DNA from: Bdellovibrionales bacterium RIFCSPHIGHO2_01_FULL_40_29
GTDB lineage: Bacteria > Bdellovibrionota > Bdellovibrionia > Bdellovibrionales > Bdellovibrionaceae
Length of the DNA stretch: 64,000 nt
Assembly (NCBI GenBank): GCA_001771815.1
Contig: MEPU01000004.1
Coordinates: forward strand, 744,001 to 808,000
Direction: 5' to 3'
Part shown: positions 18,127 through 26,663 of the stretch, piece by piece
Position numbering within the stretch: the stretch's first letter is position 1
How the letters are laid out: each line of letters opens with the position of its first letter
Program-made: the position numbers and the translations under genes
Notes under the pieces: model-generated
What the model saw: only the letters and a program-made list of their open reading frames with translations
The model's database searches: none
What the model was told of the DNA's origin: nothing

Positions 18127-19143
18127 ATGTCATCACACTTATCAATTCAAGAAATCCGAGCACTTCCAAAAGTTGACTTGCATCGCCATTTAGATTGTTC
18201 AATGCGTTGGAGCACAATGCTTGAAATCGCAACAACTTTGGGGCTCAAATTTCCCCAAAAAGCGACCGAACAACAGAATCACTTTCTGGTGACCCAGCCA
18301 ATGGCTAATCTTGAGGCTGTCTTGATCAAATTCTTAACCACTCAGAAACTCCTCGCCTCAGAAGAAATCTTAGAACGTCTTGCCTTTGAAGCTTGTGAAG
18401 ATGCCTTCAATGATGGCGTCCGCATCCTAGAACTTCGCTATGCCCCCACTTTTATTGCCCAGGGCCACAGTCATTTGAATTATGAAAAAATTCATCAGGC
18501 ATTGCTCCGAGGCATCCAGCGCGCCAAACAGAAAATGCCGCTAGCCGTTGGCTTGATTTGCATTCTTCAACGTATTTTAGATTTAAAAACGGTTGATCAT
18601 GTAACTTCGTTTGCAATTGAGAATAAAAATACTTTCTTAGCCTTGGATCTTGCTGATAACGAAGATGGATTTGCTCCAAAAAACTTTGCACCCTTTTTCC
18701 AAAAAGCCAAAGCCGCTGGTTTAAATATCACCGTTCATTCTGGAGAATCACCTGACCCACGCGCCAGCCAGTGGATTTTAGATTCCATTGAAATCTTAGG
18801 CGCACAACGCATCGGCCATGGTGTTCAAGCCATTCATGATCCAAAAGTCATGCAGGCATTGATTGATAAAAATATCGTTCTCGAAATCTGCCCCTACAGC
18901 AATTATTTAACCCAAGCTTTTAAAACGTATGAATCACATCCACTCAGAAAATTGTTTGATGCCGGTGTACCTGTAACCATAAATTCTGATGATCCCGGAA
19001 TTTTCGCATCTGTTCTGTCAGATGATTATCTTCTGGCTCAAAATTACCAAAAATTTACAAAAACCGATTTCAATACGTGCAACGAAACGGCCTACAAACA
19101 CAGTTTCATTTCTGAAAGCGAGAAAGCAAAAGTATGGAATTAA
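18127..19143 (+). CDS. add: Adenosine deaminase
   Basis: Purine salvage enzyme of the amidohydrolase superfamily. Zinc and catalytic residues: H-x-H in KVDLHRHLD, the third His with the Glu in TVHSGESPD, GHGVQA, and the paired Asp in INSDDPG. 338 aa from the ATG at 18127; a GTG at 18109 is possible but would overlap the start of divergent tkt. It overlaps the downstream iminopeptidase gene by 10 nt. Confidence 0.92.
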   Translation: MSSHLSIQEIRALPKVDLHRHLDCSMRWSTMLEIATTLGLKFPQKATEQQNHFLVTQPMANLEAVLIKFLTTQKLLASEEILERLAFEACEDAFNDGVRILELRYAPTFIAQGHSHLNYEKIHQALLRGIQRAKQKMPLAVGLICILQRILDLKTVDHVTSFAIENKNTFLALDLADNEDGFAPKNFAPFFQKAKAAGLNITVHSGESPDPRASQWILDSIEILGAQRIGHGVQAIHDPKVMQALIDKNIVLEICPYSNYLTQAFKTYESHPLRKLFDAGVPVTINSDDPGIFASVLSDDYLLAQNYQKFTKTDFNTCNETAYKHSFISESEKAKVWN

Positions 19144-20087
19144 ATACCCCCTTTCCTCCTATAGAACCATTTCATTCTGAATTTTTAAAAGTTTCAGATC
19201 TTCATACAATTTACGTTGAACAATGTGGAAATCCCAAAGGGCGCCCTGTTCTATTTTTACATGGCGGACCGGGTGGGGGTTGCAATTCAGATCATCGTCG
19301 TTTTTTTGATCCGGCTCACTATCACATTATTTTATTTGATCAACGGGGCTCTGGCCGATCCACACCTGCCGCAGAACTAAAAGACAACACGACTTGGGAT
19401 TTAGTTGCCGACATAGAAAAAATTCGCACTCACTTAAATATCAATGACTGGATTGTCTTTGGTGGCAGCTGGGGATCCACCCTGGCATTGGCTTACGCGA
19501 TCACTCACGTCGAAAAAGTAAAGGGTCTTATATTGCGCGGAATATTTTTATGCCGCCCTTCTGAAATCAAATGGTTTTACCAAGAGGGTGCGTCTCAAAT
19601 TTTTCCCGACGCATGGGAAAAATACTTCAACCACATTCCCGAAGCCGAACGTGGCGATTTTGTGACAGCGTACTACAAACGACTGACTCATGAGAATTCA
19701 GATATTCGCCTTACCGCAGCTCGAATTTGGAGTCAGTGGGAAGCCGCAACGTCTCGATTATTTGTAGATCCTCAATCGATCGAAGATTTTGAAGAGCCCG
19801 TTCTTGCGCTTCAATTTGCGAGAATTGAATGTCACTATTTTATTAACGATTCCTTCTTCAAAACAAATAACTTCTTATTAGAAAATATAGAAAAAATCCG
19901 CCATATCCCCACCGCCATTGTGCAAGGTCGATATGATGTCGTCTGTCCAGTACGAAGCGCCTGGGATCTTCACAAAGCCTGGCCCGAAGCAGCTCTGAAC
20001 ATCATCGCCGATGCAGGACACTCTGCCAATGAACCCGGAATTCGTTCAAAACTGATTGAATGCACCAATGCTTTTAAGATGTATTAG
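19134..20087 (+). CDS. pip: Proline iminopeptidase
   Basis: Cytosolic alpha/beta-hydrolase (peptidase S33) removing N-terminal proline. HGGPGGGCNSDHRRFFD is the family oxyanion signature, FDQRGSGRSTP follows, the nucleophile is in GGSWGSTLA, the acid in GRYDVVCP and the His in DAGHSANE. 317 aa is standard. Its start lies inside add, so they form an operon for peptide and nucleoside scavenging, fitting a predator or scavenger lifestyle. Confidence 0.95.
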   Translation: MELNTPFPPIEPFHSEFLKVSDLHTIYVEQCGNPKGRPVLFLHGGPGGGCNSDHRRFFDPAHYHIILFDQRGSGRSTPAAELKDNTTWDLVADIEKIRTHLNINDWIVFGGSWGSTLALAYAITHVEKVKGLILRGIFLCRPSEIKWFYQEGASQIFPDAWEKYFNHIPEAERGDFVTAYYKRLTHENSDIRLTAARIWSQWEAATSRLFVDPQSIEDFEEPVLALQFARIECHYFINDSFFKTNNFLLENIEKIRHIPTAIVQGRYDVVCPVRSAWDLHKAWPEAALNIIADAGHSANEPGIRSKLIECTNAFKMY

Positions 20088-20111
20088 TTAGAAAAAGAGA
20101 GGTTATTTTAA

Positions 20112-20462
20112 ATGAAAAAAATATTTTTGATTTTTGCACTCACCATGTCTATGCAACCTACTTATGCCGCAAGTTGTGTAAATCCGGAACTTATTCTTGA
20201 TTGTGGAGACGGAACTTTTTTATGCGAAGAAAAAGGAATCGAAATTCTTCGTGGTATTAGTGATATCTTTTTTTCAATGGACGGTATTTTTGCGGTTACA
20301 GTTGGACTATCAAACCAGAATCATCCTGGTTGTGTCATAACAGCAAGCTTTGAAAATGAATCAAATCTTGAAAATGTAAATAAAGTTTTCCCAAATGGAA
20401 TTGAATATAAAGGATATAAAGTTGAATTTGAAACAGGAAAAATTCCGCACCCAATTCCCTAA
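20112..20462 (+). CDS. Small secreted protein, unknown
   Basis: 116 aa with a signal peptide (MKKIFLIFALTMSMQPTYA) and four cysteines in the mature part (SCVN, LDCGD, FLCEE, PGCVI), suggesting two disulfides. No family recognised. It follows pip after 24 nt with GAGAGG upstream. It begins a stretch of short secreted proteins whose base composition is more AT-rich than the preceding genes. Confidence 0.65.
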   Translation: MKKIFLIFALTMSMQPTYAASCVNPELILDCGDGTFLCEEKGIEILRGISDIFFSMDGIFAVTVGLSNQNHPGCVITASFENESNLENVNKVFPNGIEYKGYKVEFETGKIPHPIP

Positions 20463-20516
20463 GTTGACCAGTAAACCACCACCAAAACACACCCTCGAGC
20501 AAATCTGACTTCATAT

Positions 20517-20543
20517 CCGTCATATTTACCGTAAATATGACGG
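20517..20543. repeat. 27-bp perfect palindrome
   Basis: Arms CCGTCATATTTAC and GTAAATATGACGG are exact reverse complements around a single central base. It lies 54 nt after a stop codon and about 205 nt before the next start. There is no T-run, so it is not a typical terminator; it could be an operator, an mRNA-stabilising hairpin or the remains of a mobile element. Confidence 0.85.
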
Positions 20544-20597
20544 CAGCTAAGGCTTTACAGCGATTCCTTTAATTGTCACATTGAAAAATCATTGACA

Positions 20598-20609
20598 GCT
20601 TAGCTAAGC
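20598..20609. repeat. 12-bp perfect palindrome
   Basis: GCTTAGCTAAGC, self-complementary, lying between the 27-bp palindrome and the CAATT tandem repeat. Function unknown; it may be an operator for the downstream secreted-protein gene. Confidence 0.6.
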
Positions 20610-20620
20610 CATTGATTTCT

Positions 20621-20648
20621 CAATTCAATTCAATTCAATTCAATTCAA
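20621..20648. repeat. CAATT tandem repeat
   Basis: Five and a half head-to-tail copies of CAATT, about 100 nt upstream of the start at 20749. A pentanucleotide tract in a promoter region can change length by slippage and so alter promoter spacing or protein binding. Confidence 0.9.
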
Positions 20649-20748
20649 AGTTGTCAAAGTAGTTTACAAAAGGACATCCAAAAACTGGCATAACAGCTTG
20701 CATACATATTATTAAGACTATCTGTTCAATTAAAAAAAGGAAGAGAAT

Positions 20749-21189
20749 ATGAAAACAAGCACTGCAATTTTAGCTTTCCTACTCACATCATCGACAATGG
20801 CTTTAGCTTCTCCAGAGGAAATGAAAATCAGAATCAATAATTCTGAAACTTTATACACAGCTTCTGTATCGCAAGAACAGATAGAAAAAAATATGGCTAC
20901 TCTGCACATTTATAATGGGCGTGTTGTTGAAAGAGAAGTTGCAAAAAATGCCTTTTTAAATGGAGAAACGAGCTGTCGCGTTTTTATTGACGGCGTTAGT
21001 GGGCAGATGAAATCACAAACCGTTGCTGACTTAGCCATGGAGATTCCTTCTACAAATAGAAAAATGATTGCCTTTATAAGCGAAGATCGAAGTACAAGTT
21101 TAACGTTAACATGCCAAGCTCAAGCAAGCGAAGTTACGAGAGCCTCAATTTTAAAAGCATTGGGTTCATTAATTGAAGAAATTAAGTAA
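20749..21189 (+). CDS. Secreted protein, unknown
   Basis: 146 aa with a signal peptide (MKTSTAILAFLLTSSTMALA) and two cysteines (TSCRVF, LTCQAQ) placed to form one disulfide. No known domain recognised. Good ribosome-binding site (GGAAGAG) 5 nt before the ATG. It stands alone after a repeat-rich intergenic region and before a 34-bp direct repeat. Confidence 0.65.
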   Translation: MKTSTAILAFLLTSSTMALASPEEMKIRINNSETLYTASVSQEQIEKNMATLHIYNGRVVEREVAKNAFLNGETSCRVFIDGVSGQMKSQTVADLAMEIPSTNRKMIAFISEDRSTSLTLTCQAQASEVTRASILKALGSLIEEIK

Positions 21190-21234
21190 TGCGCAATGAA
21201 CAACAAGCAATTTTGAATTTAAGTTGTGCTAGCG

Positions 21235-21268
21235 ACCCACTGACTTAGGTCTAGCTTTGCCTCGTGCT
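21235..21268. repeat. 34-bp direct repeat, copy 1
   Basis: Sequence ACCCACTGACTTAGGTCTAG followed by CTTTGCCTCGTGCT; it recurs at 22321-22354 with a single G-to-A difference. The two copies bracket one lipoprotein gene. Confidence 0.9.
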
Positions 21269-21336
21269 TCGACTGTCGATCATTTTCTATATCTTGGTCG
21301 CGCATCTTTTTTTCATCATTTTGCTATGATTGAGTC

Positions 21337-22302
21337 ATGAAAACATTAAATTTTGCATCCTTGATTTTATCACTTCACTTACTAAGTTGCGTTTCAACAA
21401 AAACAAGGCAGCCGCAATCAAATGAATCCTTTCATTTGAGCCATTTAGCCTATGAATCAAATGTTCCTCTTGTTGAAACTGTAGAGCTTCGAACGGGTAT
21501 ATTCTTTGAATCTTCAAATGTACCATTTAAGGGTTGTGTCTTGTATCTTGAAGGATTAGCTGATTCCATTTTAAACCATCGTCCATTATTTTCGGCACTT
21601 TCCGAAAGTGGTTTTCGTGTTATAACATTCGACTATATGGGGCAAGGTGGATCTACTGGATCCATGAACCATACAAGGCTCCATGACCCCTTGTTTTCAT
21701 CTCTAGAGATTGGAACACAAGCTCGTGTTATTTGGAAAGAGCTTGGAAGCCTTAGGAGTCCCGCCGGAAATACTTGCGTCCAGAGCAAGAAAATGATTGT
21801 TGGCTGGTCAACCGGAGGTCTTGCGTCTTACCGCTTAGCATACGAGGGATGGGCAGATTCTGTCGTCTTAATTGCCCCGGGCATTCACCCAAATAAATTT
21901 GTAGGAGAGGCCGCCGAGAAAAGTAGCCTTATGTTGACTGGCGACCAAGTCATCACTGAGCGAACTTTGACTCGAAATCAGTTTAAGAATCAGCCGAACC
22001 CTCACATAGATCCTATTAATCCTATATCTCCAATGAAGGTTCCGTTATTCGCAACAAATTTACTACTGACTTCCGAACTTTCTCAGTTCTGGAAAATTTC
22101 ACCTAAAACGAATGGTCTCGTTTTCCTTTCAGGCGAAGAAGATACTTATGTTGATCGTGAAGCAACAAAAAAGACCTTAACTAAAAATGCTTCCCATTTT
22201 TCGATTGTGGCTTATAGCGGCGCTTTGCACGAGATCGACAATGAATTGCCTGAAGTTGCAAATGACATGATACAAAAAACAATTCAATTTTTCAGTCGAT
22301 AG
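21337..22302 (+). CDS. Alpha/beta-hydrolase lipoprotein
   Basis: Predicted lipoprotein (lipobox LLSC, Cys 18) with a serine-hydrolase fold. The nucleophile elbow GWSTGG, FDYMGQGGSTGS, SGEEDTYVD acid loop and the final His in GALHEID resemble monoacylglycerol lipase/lysophospholipase-type hydrolases. Exported and membrane-anchored, so it probably acts on lipids or esters in the envelope. It is flanked by 34-bp direct repeats (21235-21268 and 22321-22354), which suggests movement or duplication of a 1.1-kb unit. Confidence 0.78.
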   Translation: MKTLNFASLILSLHLLSCVSTKTRQPQSNESFHLSHLAYESNVPLVETVELRTGIFFESSNVPFKGCVLYLEGLADSILNHRPLFSALSESGFRVITFDYMGQGGSTGSMNHTRLHDPLFSSLEIGTQARVIWKELGSLRSPAGNTCVQSKKMIVGWSTGGLASYRLAYEGWADSVVLIAPGIHPNKFVGEAAEKSSLMLTGDQVITERTLTRNQFKNQPNPHIDPINPISPMKVPLFATNLLLTSELSQFWKISPKTNGLVFLSGEEDTYVDREATKKTLTKNASHFSIVAYSGALHEIDNELPEVANDMIQKTIQFFSR

Positions 22303-22320
22303 AGATTAAATAACCGCATC

Positions 22321-22354
22321 ACCCACTGACTTAAGTCTAGCTTTGCCTCGTGCT
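22321..22354. repeat. 34-bp direct repeat, copy 2
   Basis: Same orientation as 21235-21268 with one mismatch; here the core GACTTAAGTC is a perfect palindrome. It is followed by a GATGGCA-CACT-TGCCATC hairpin (about 22359-22376). Confidence 0.9.
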
Positions 22355-22414
22355 CATTTGTAGCACGATGGCACACTTGCCATCGCTAAATCAATGCCAT
22401 CAAAATAAAGGCGA

Positions 22415-23248
22415 ATGGTAAAGCCTAACGTCAAAAACTATTTAAATTGCTATCTGTATCTTCAAGATATTTATCAGTTTTCAAAACATTCCACACCCGA
22501 TTTTTCGTATCAGTCTTGGTGCTACAGTTTGGATGTCAAAAGCAAATCTTATTTAAGGTTTGCGATTTTAGGAAAAAGAAAAATTTCACCTGAACTCTGT
22601 AGCAAACTGGCAAAGTGGCTTTCGCTTGAAGGCACTGATTCTGAATATTTTCTTTTACTCGTCGAATATTCGCAATCCACGTCTGATGAGATTAAAAAAA
22701 CATTGTCACAAAAAATGCTTCAGCATATTCGATTGGATCAATCCCAAATCAAAGTTAATATTGAAAAATTAACCACCTCCGAGCCCTTGTTTATTCAAAT
22801 TCGGGATCTGTTATCATTTAGTGATTGTAAACATACCGCCCAAAGCTTAAGTCGCCTGTTTAATAAAACGGAGACCGAAATTCAAACAGCCTTAGACTTT
22901 CTTCAAGACAAAAAATGGATTCAAAAAAATAATGATCAAACTTGGATGGCCACGAATCAATCCATTAAAATTGAAGATGATCAGGGCAATTCAATAATTC
23001 AAGCTTTCCATGAAAATTCATTAAAAGAAGCCCTACAACATCTTAAAACGAACGATCTTGAACGAAAATTCAGATGTCTTCATCTGGCCTTATCTGAATC
23101 CGAATTTACAGAGTTTCATCAAAAAGTTTCTGACTATATGACACAATTATTTAATGAATTTTCCACATCCCAAACATCAATTGGAAAAAAACTTTTTCAA
23201 ATAAACTATAACATCAGCCCACGGACCCAGTTTATCGACGCTGAATAG
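22415..23248 (+). CDS. TIGR02147/DUF4423-like regulatory protein
   Basis: 277 aa. The pattern YLYLQDIYQFSKHSTPDFSYQSW...KSYLRFAILGKRKIS...LAKWLSL in the N-terminal third, then a winged-helix-like centre (SLSRLFNKTETEIQTALDFLQDKKWI) and a C-terminal helical domain, fits the TIGR02147 (DUF4423) family, common in Bdellovibrio and Fibrobacteres. These are presumed DNA-binding regulators with an HTH-like region, but no function is established. AAAGG precedes the ATG. Confidence 0.72.
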   Translation: MVKPNVKNYLNCYLYLQDIYQFSKHSTPDFSYQSWCYSLDVKSKSYLRFAILGKRKISPELCSKLAKWLSLEGTDSEYFLLLVEYSQSTSDEIKKTLSQKMLQHIRLDQSQIKVNIEKLTTSEPLFIQIRDLLSFSDCKHTAQSLSRLFNKTETEIQTALDFLQDKKWIQKNNDQTWMATNQSIKIEDDQGNSIIQAFHENSLKEALQHLKTNDLERKFRCLHLALSESEFTEFHQKVSDYMTQLFNEFSTSQTSIGKKLFQINYNISPRTQFIDAE

Positions 23249-23442
23249 CTGTACTCAGAAAAAGTACACAATACGAAATAAGCGCCACTTTTTATTAAAC
23301 GTCGATTCTGTTGACACCAAAACCTTTACTAAAATCAATATATCGCCTTTGAGGATGCTCTACAAATTGCTCTAGAACAGAGTATCGTGCGCATTTTGAT
23401 CATCCACGGTTAAACAACAAACATTAACCAAAGGAAAAAAGT

Positions 23443-23841
23443 ATGAAAAAATTAATTATCGCATCAATAGCAACTCTATTATCAGTACAAACTTTTGCCA
23501 AAGGTGGCTCAGATATTGGGAATGCTGATACAAATGCTGCACTTCGTGTTAATGGAACAAAGGTCACGTTTGAAAATTTACATGATATTGAAATAAATCA
23601 AGAAGGCTCGGGAGCTGATATGTATGTTTTTATCCATGAAGATGACAATGAAACGTGTTTTACAGGTGATTCGAAAGAAGTAAAAAAAATCATTTCTGAA
23701 ATGCTATATGCTGGCACTGGTGATTCCGCGCTCACTGATTTAAAAATTAGAACTTCAAAAAAACAAATCAAACTATTGTTTTCCTGGTATGACGAAGGCG
23801 GAGATCATACAACAGAACGTATAATCATGGCCTGTGAATAG
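23443..23841 (+). CDS. Secreted protein, unknown
   Basis: 132 aa with a signal peptide (MKKLIIASIATLLSVQTFA) and a Cys pair (ETCFTG and the penultimate Cys). Acidic, with a conserved-looking VFIHEDDNETCF core. No family recognised. Strong ribosome-binding site AAAGGAAAAAA. It may be controlled by the TIGR02147-type gene immediately upstream, by adjacency only. Confidence 0.62.
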   Translation: MKKLIIASIATLLSVQTFAKGGSDIGNADTNAALRVNGTKVTFENLHDIEINQEGSGADMYVFIHEDDNETCFTGDSKEVKKIISEMLYAGTGDSALTDLKIRTSKKQIKLLFSWYDEGGDHTTERIIMACE

Positions 23842-24098
23842 AGAATCAAAATTTACCTCATCTAAATTATTCAAATTACAGCAACTGAAGGAGCCAATCA
23901 CTGCCGAATAGTTAAGATTATTGATAAAGCAAAGTAACCTTAACCCACCAATCAAAAACTCACACTTTCGCTTAAAAAGGTTCAGTCTAAAAAACTGAAT
24001 CTTTATTCTTTGCGATTACCTCACCCACAGCAGAAAAGAACTGGACTAGGATTCATCAAAAATTGATTTAAGCTGGACTACAGGTGAGGGATCATTTG

Positions 24099-25643
24099 AT
24101 GATTTTTAAAAGCAAACCATTTCAATTTTCCTTTTATATATTTTTTGTTTTATTGGGTTGTCAGACTCCATACAACACGAATTCAAGAATTCCCAGCACT
24201 TCGAATTCCGAAAGTCCTCTTTGTCAGATAAAAAATTACCCTGAAGACCGATTTGAAAATGGTTTTGTGATTTTAGACGTGTTGGACGAAAAATCGATCA
24301 GCCACAATTCAAATCAGAATAAAATATTAAAGCCGTTGATGTGCCCTGAAGACATTCAAAAAGTTCAATCTCTGAAGTTATCTCCTTACAAGCCACTTTA
24401 TAACTTTAAAGAAGATCGTGCGACTTCTGCTCAAAAAGCAAAATTAAGAAAATCACTTCAAATTTCTGAAACCCCCTGGTTGGATCAGAAGCTTGATGTT
24501 TCAGATATTAAAGATTCCGATATCGTTGCAAAAATTTTACAACGATATGTTTATGAGGGCTGGTTTAATCAAGATCAATCCGCTGGCAAATTAAATTATG
24601 ATGCGCATTTTCGAAAAAATTCAGTTCGACACTGGTGTCAAACACCGTGGCTAAACATAACTGAAAAAGGACGTGAAGCTATTCACGGATTAACGAAAGA
24701 ATTCCCGATTCGTTCAACGCATGTCTATACAGTCCCTGCGGATGTTGAGAAAAATGAAGATGCTGTGACATGGGGACTGGCCTTTTTTAATAAGGGAATT
24801 TGTCAGCAGTACGAACAGTTTTTTAAACAAAATGGTTCTATGATTCCACAACTGAAAAATCAAAGTCCGCAGTTTGTATCACCAGATGGAAGCGTGTCCT
24901 TTAAACTTTTATTTAATACAATGCCTGATTGGAAGAATAAAATGAAAGGCCAATGGAGCTCAGTCGATGGAAAAGTTGAAGCTTACAACTGGTGGGCTCA
25001 CGTGAGTCATGCTCGACAGGACGATGGCAAAACGGAAAAAGATGAAAGCCTGCGGCAGATGATGAATGTGGCGCATGTGCAAATGGATATCGCGTTGAAA
25101 GATTCAAGGCTTCAGGGGACAAAGTCTGATGTTAAACATTGGGTTATGACTTCGTATTATTTTGATTTGAATTATAAAAATGAATTTTTAGATGATTTAG
25201 ATATCCCAGAAGTTTTAAAGCACATGAGACCAATTGGTTTACAATATGGGCTCGATGCTGGCGAAAGTCATATTTTCAAGGATGCTAAAAATAATCATTT
25301 TCCATCTAGCAAAAAGATTCCACTTGGCGAACCACTTCCCCCTGAATTGGATCGATTACAGACGAGATTGAATGGCCCTGTCGATAATATAAGTGGTTCG
25401 TGCTTGGGATGCCATGCAACGTCAGGTATTCGTTTCAACGAAAGACCAATGACAAAAAAATGGCCGTATCCACCAATGGTTTTTACCAGCCAAGCTCAGT
25501 ACAACGAGTTTCAGAAAAATCTAAAAAAGAAACCAAATATCACGGGAGACTTTGATTTCAACATGCAGTTGGATAAAGCCATCAGGAATTTTTTAAATTC
25601 AAAACGTGATAAAATTGATCAAATACCAGAATCTCAAAAATGA
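24099..25643 (+). CDS. Lipoprotein with a single CxxCH heme motif
   Basis: 514 aa from the ATG at 24099 (GAGGGA upstream; the GTG at 24084 is less likely). Hydrophobic leader ends in VLLGC, a lipobox. Near residue 430 is SCLGCHATSG, a single covalent heme c site, in an otherwise unrecognised large protein rich in Trp and charged residues. It could be an envelope cytochrome or a di-domain protein whose larger part is a new enzyme. A heme-binding role rests on the motif alone; an axial Met could be one of those in RPMTKKW or PPMVF. Confidence 0.68.
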   Translation: MIFKSKPFQFSFYIFFVLLGCQTPYNTNSRIPSTSNSESPLCQIKNYPEDRFENGFVILDVLDEKSISHNSNQNKILKPLMCPEDIQKVQSLKLSPYKPLYNFKEDRATSAQKAKLRKSLQISETPWLDQKLDVSDIKDSDIVAKILQRYVYEGWFNQDQSAGKLNYDAHFRKNSVRHWCQTPWLNITEKGREAIHGLTKEFPIRSTHVYTVPADVEKNEDAVTWGLAFFNKGICQQYEQFFKQNGSMIPQLKNQSPQFVSPDGSVSFKLLFNTMPDWKNKMKGQWSSVDGKVEAYNWWAHVSHARQDDGKTEKDESLRQMMNVAHVQMDIALKDSRLQGTKSDVKHWVMTSYYFDLNYKNEFLDDLDIPEVLKHMRPIGLQYGLDAGESHIFKDAKNNHFPSSKKIPLGEPLPPELDRLQTRLNGPVDNISGSCLGCHATSGIRFNERPMTKKWPYPPMVFTSQAQYNEFQKNLKKKPNITGDFDFNMQLDKAIRNFLNSKRDKIDQIPESQK

Positions 25644-25742
25644 TGCCATATAACCCTATGGCGATCTTCACACCCATAACTTTTCCTTATGCCCAACATA
25701 TTAACAATTGAATTGTCGCTGGTTCCAAAATGAGTTTTATTA

Positions 25743-25780
25743 CCCCCCAAGCTGACAGGACTCGTCGGCTTTTAGGGGGG
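25743..25780 (+). promoter_or_regulatory. Hairpin covering the ribosome-binding site of the protease gene
   Basis: CCCCCC-AAGCTGAC, loop AGGACTC, GTCGGCTT-TTA-GGGGGG: a 14-bp stem with one G-U pair and a 3-nt bulge. The GGGGGG arm is the only purine-rich stretch before the start codons at 25782/25785, so the hairpin would hide the ribosome-binding site. Translational control (ligand, protein, RNA or temperature) is an inference; the structure is read from the sequence. Confidence 0.7.
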
Positions 25781-25781
25781 A

Positions 25782-26663
25782 ATGATGAACGCAACTGCAT
25801 TTTTGAAATTAATGCTTGGGATGTCACTTTTAGCTGTATTGGCTTCGTGCGCACCGGATTCAAATAATGATGTTCAATCGTATCAAAACTCGGGCGAACT
25901 TGAGCAAGCCAGCATCGTCGGTGGTATCAGCGCAACTCTGTCCTATGCTCAACAAAATGGAATTGTTGGCATTTACGATCAATCCATCGGTGGAACATGC
26001 ACTGGCAGCCTGATCGGACCCAATTTAGTTTTGACTGCCGCTCACTGTGTTAAAGCTAAATCACCCGAAAGCCTGGTTATTTTCTTTGGAACTGAATTCC
26101 GAGAAGTCGTGAAACAATCCCGAAATGGCGATCGATCCAATTTTCGAATAGCCACAAAAACTGTTCGTCATGAACACTATGGGTCTGGTGAAAATAGATT
26201 AGATATTTCAAATAATGACATCGCTCTCATTCAATTTAAAGGAACTGCCCCTGCTGGGTTTCAATTGGCTAGGATGGCCTCAACACAGCTTTCTCACGCT
26301 CTTCATGCTGGAAGCGAAGTTTCTTTGGCGGGATACGGCTTAAATCAATTCAAGAAAAGTCCGCTCACAGGTAAAACTTTGATGAGCGAGGGCTCTGGTA
26401 CGCTTCGTAAAGTAGATAATATTAAAGTCCTTTCACTTTTAGATTCTGGCGAGGAGGTCACTTTTGATCAATCGCAAGGACGCGGCGCCTGCCACGGAGA
26501 TTCTGGTGGGCCGGCTTATATGACTGATCCCGCATCAAAAACAAGTTTTGTGATTGGCGTAACCAGCCGTGGAAACGGAAACTGTGACCGCGTTGTGGTG
26601 TACACGGCGATCATGGGCTATGAGCAGTGGATCGCTGAAAAAACAGCTGCTCTCATGCAATAA
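25782..26663 (+). CDS. Trypsin-like serine protease lipoprotein
   Basis: S1-family protease, predicted lipoprotein (lipobox VLASC). The activation-like site VGGISAT and the catalytic triad are complete: TAAHC, NNDIAL and GACHGDSGGP with the GNCDRV C-terminal disulfide. Two adjacent ATG codons (25782, 25785); the second has better spacing. Bdellovibrio-type predators carry many such proteases, consistent with prey or envelope protein digestion. Its ribosome-binding site is inside a stable hairpin. Its stop overlaps the convergent menH by 11 nt. Confidence 0.9.
   Translation: MMNATAFLKLMLGMSLLAVLASCAPDSNNDVQSYQNSGELEQASIVGGISATLSYAQQNGIVGIYDQSIGGTCTGSLIGPNLVLTAAHCVKAKSPESLVIFFGTEFREVVKQSRNGDRSNFRIATKTVRHEHYGSGENRLDISNNDIALIQFKGTAPAGFQLARMASTQLSHALHAGSEVSLAGYGLNQFKKSPLTGKTLMSEGSGTLRKVDNIKVLSLLDSGEEVTFDQSQGRGACHGDSGGPAYMTDPASKTSFVIGVTSRGNGNCDRVVVYTAIMGYEQWIAEKTAALMQ

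Noticed and set aside
22359-22376. GATGGCA-CACT-TGCCATC as a terminator
   Set aside because: A good short stem but no T-run follows on either strand, so termination is unsupported.
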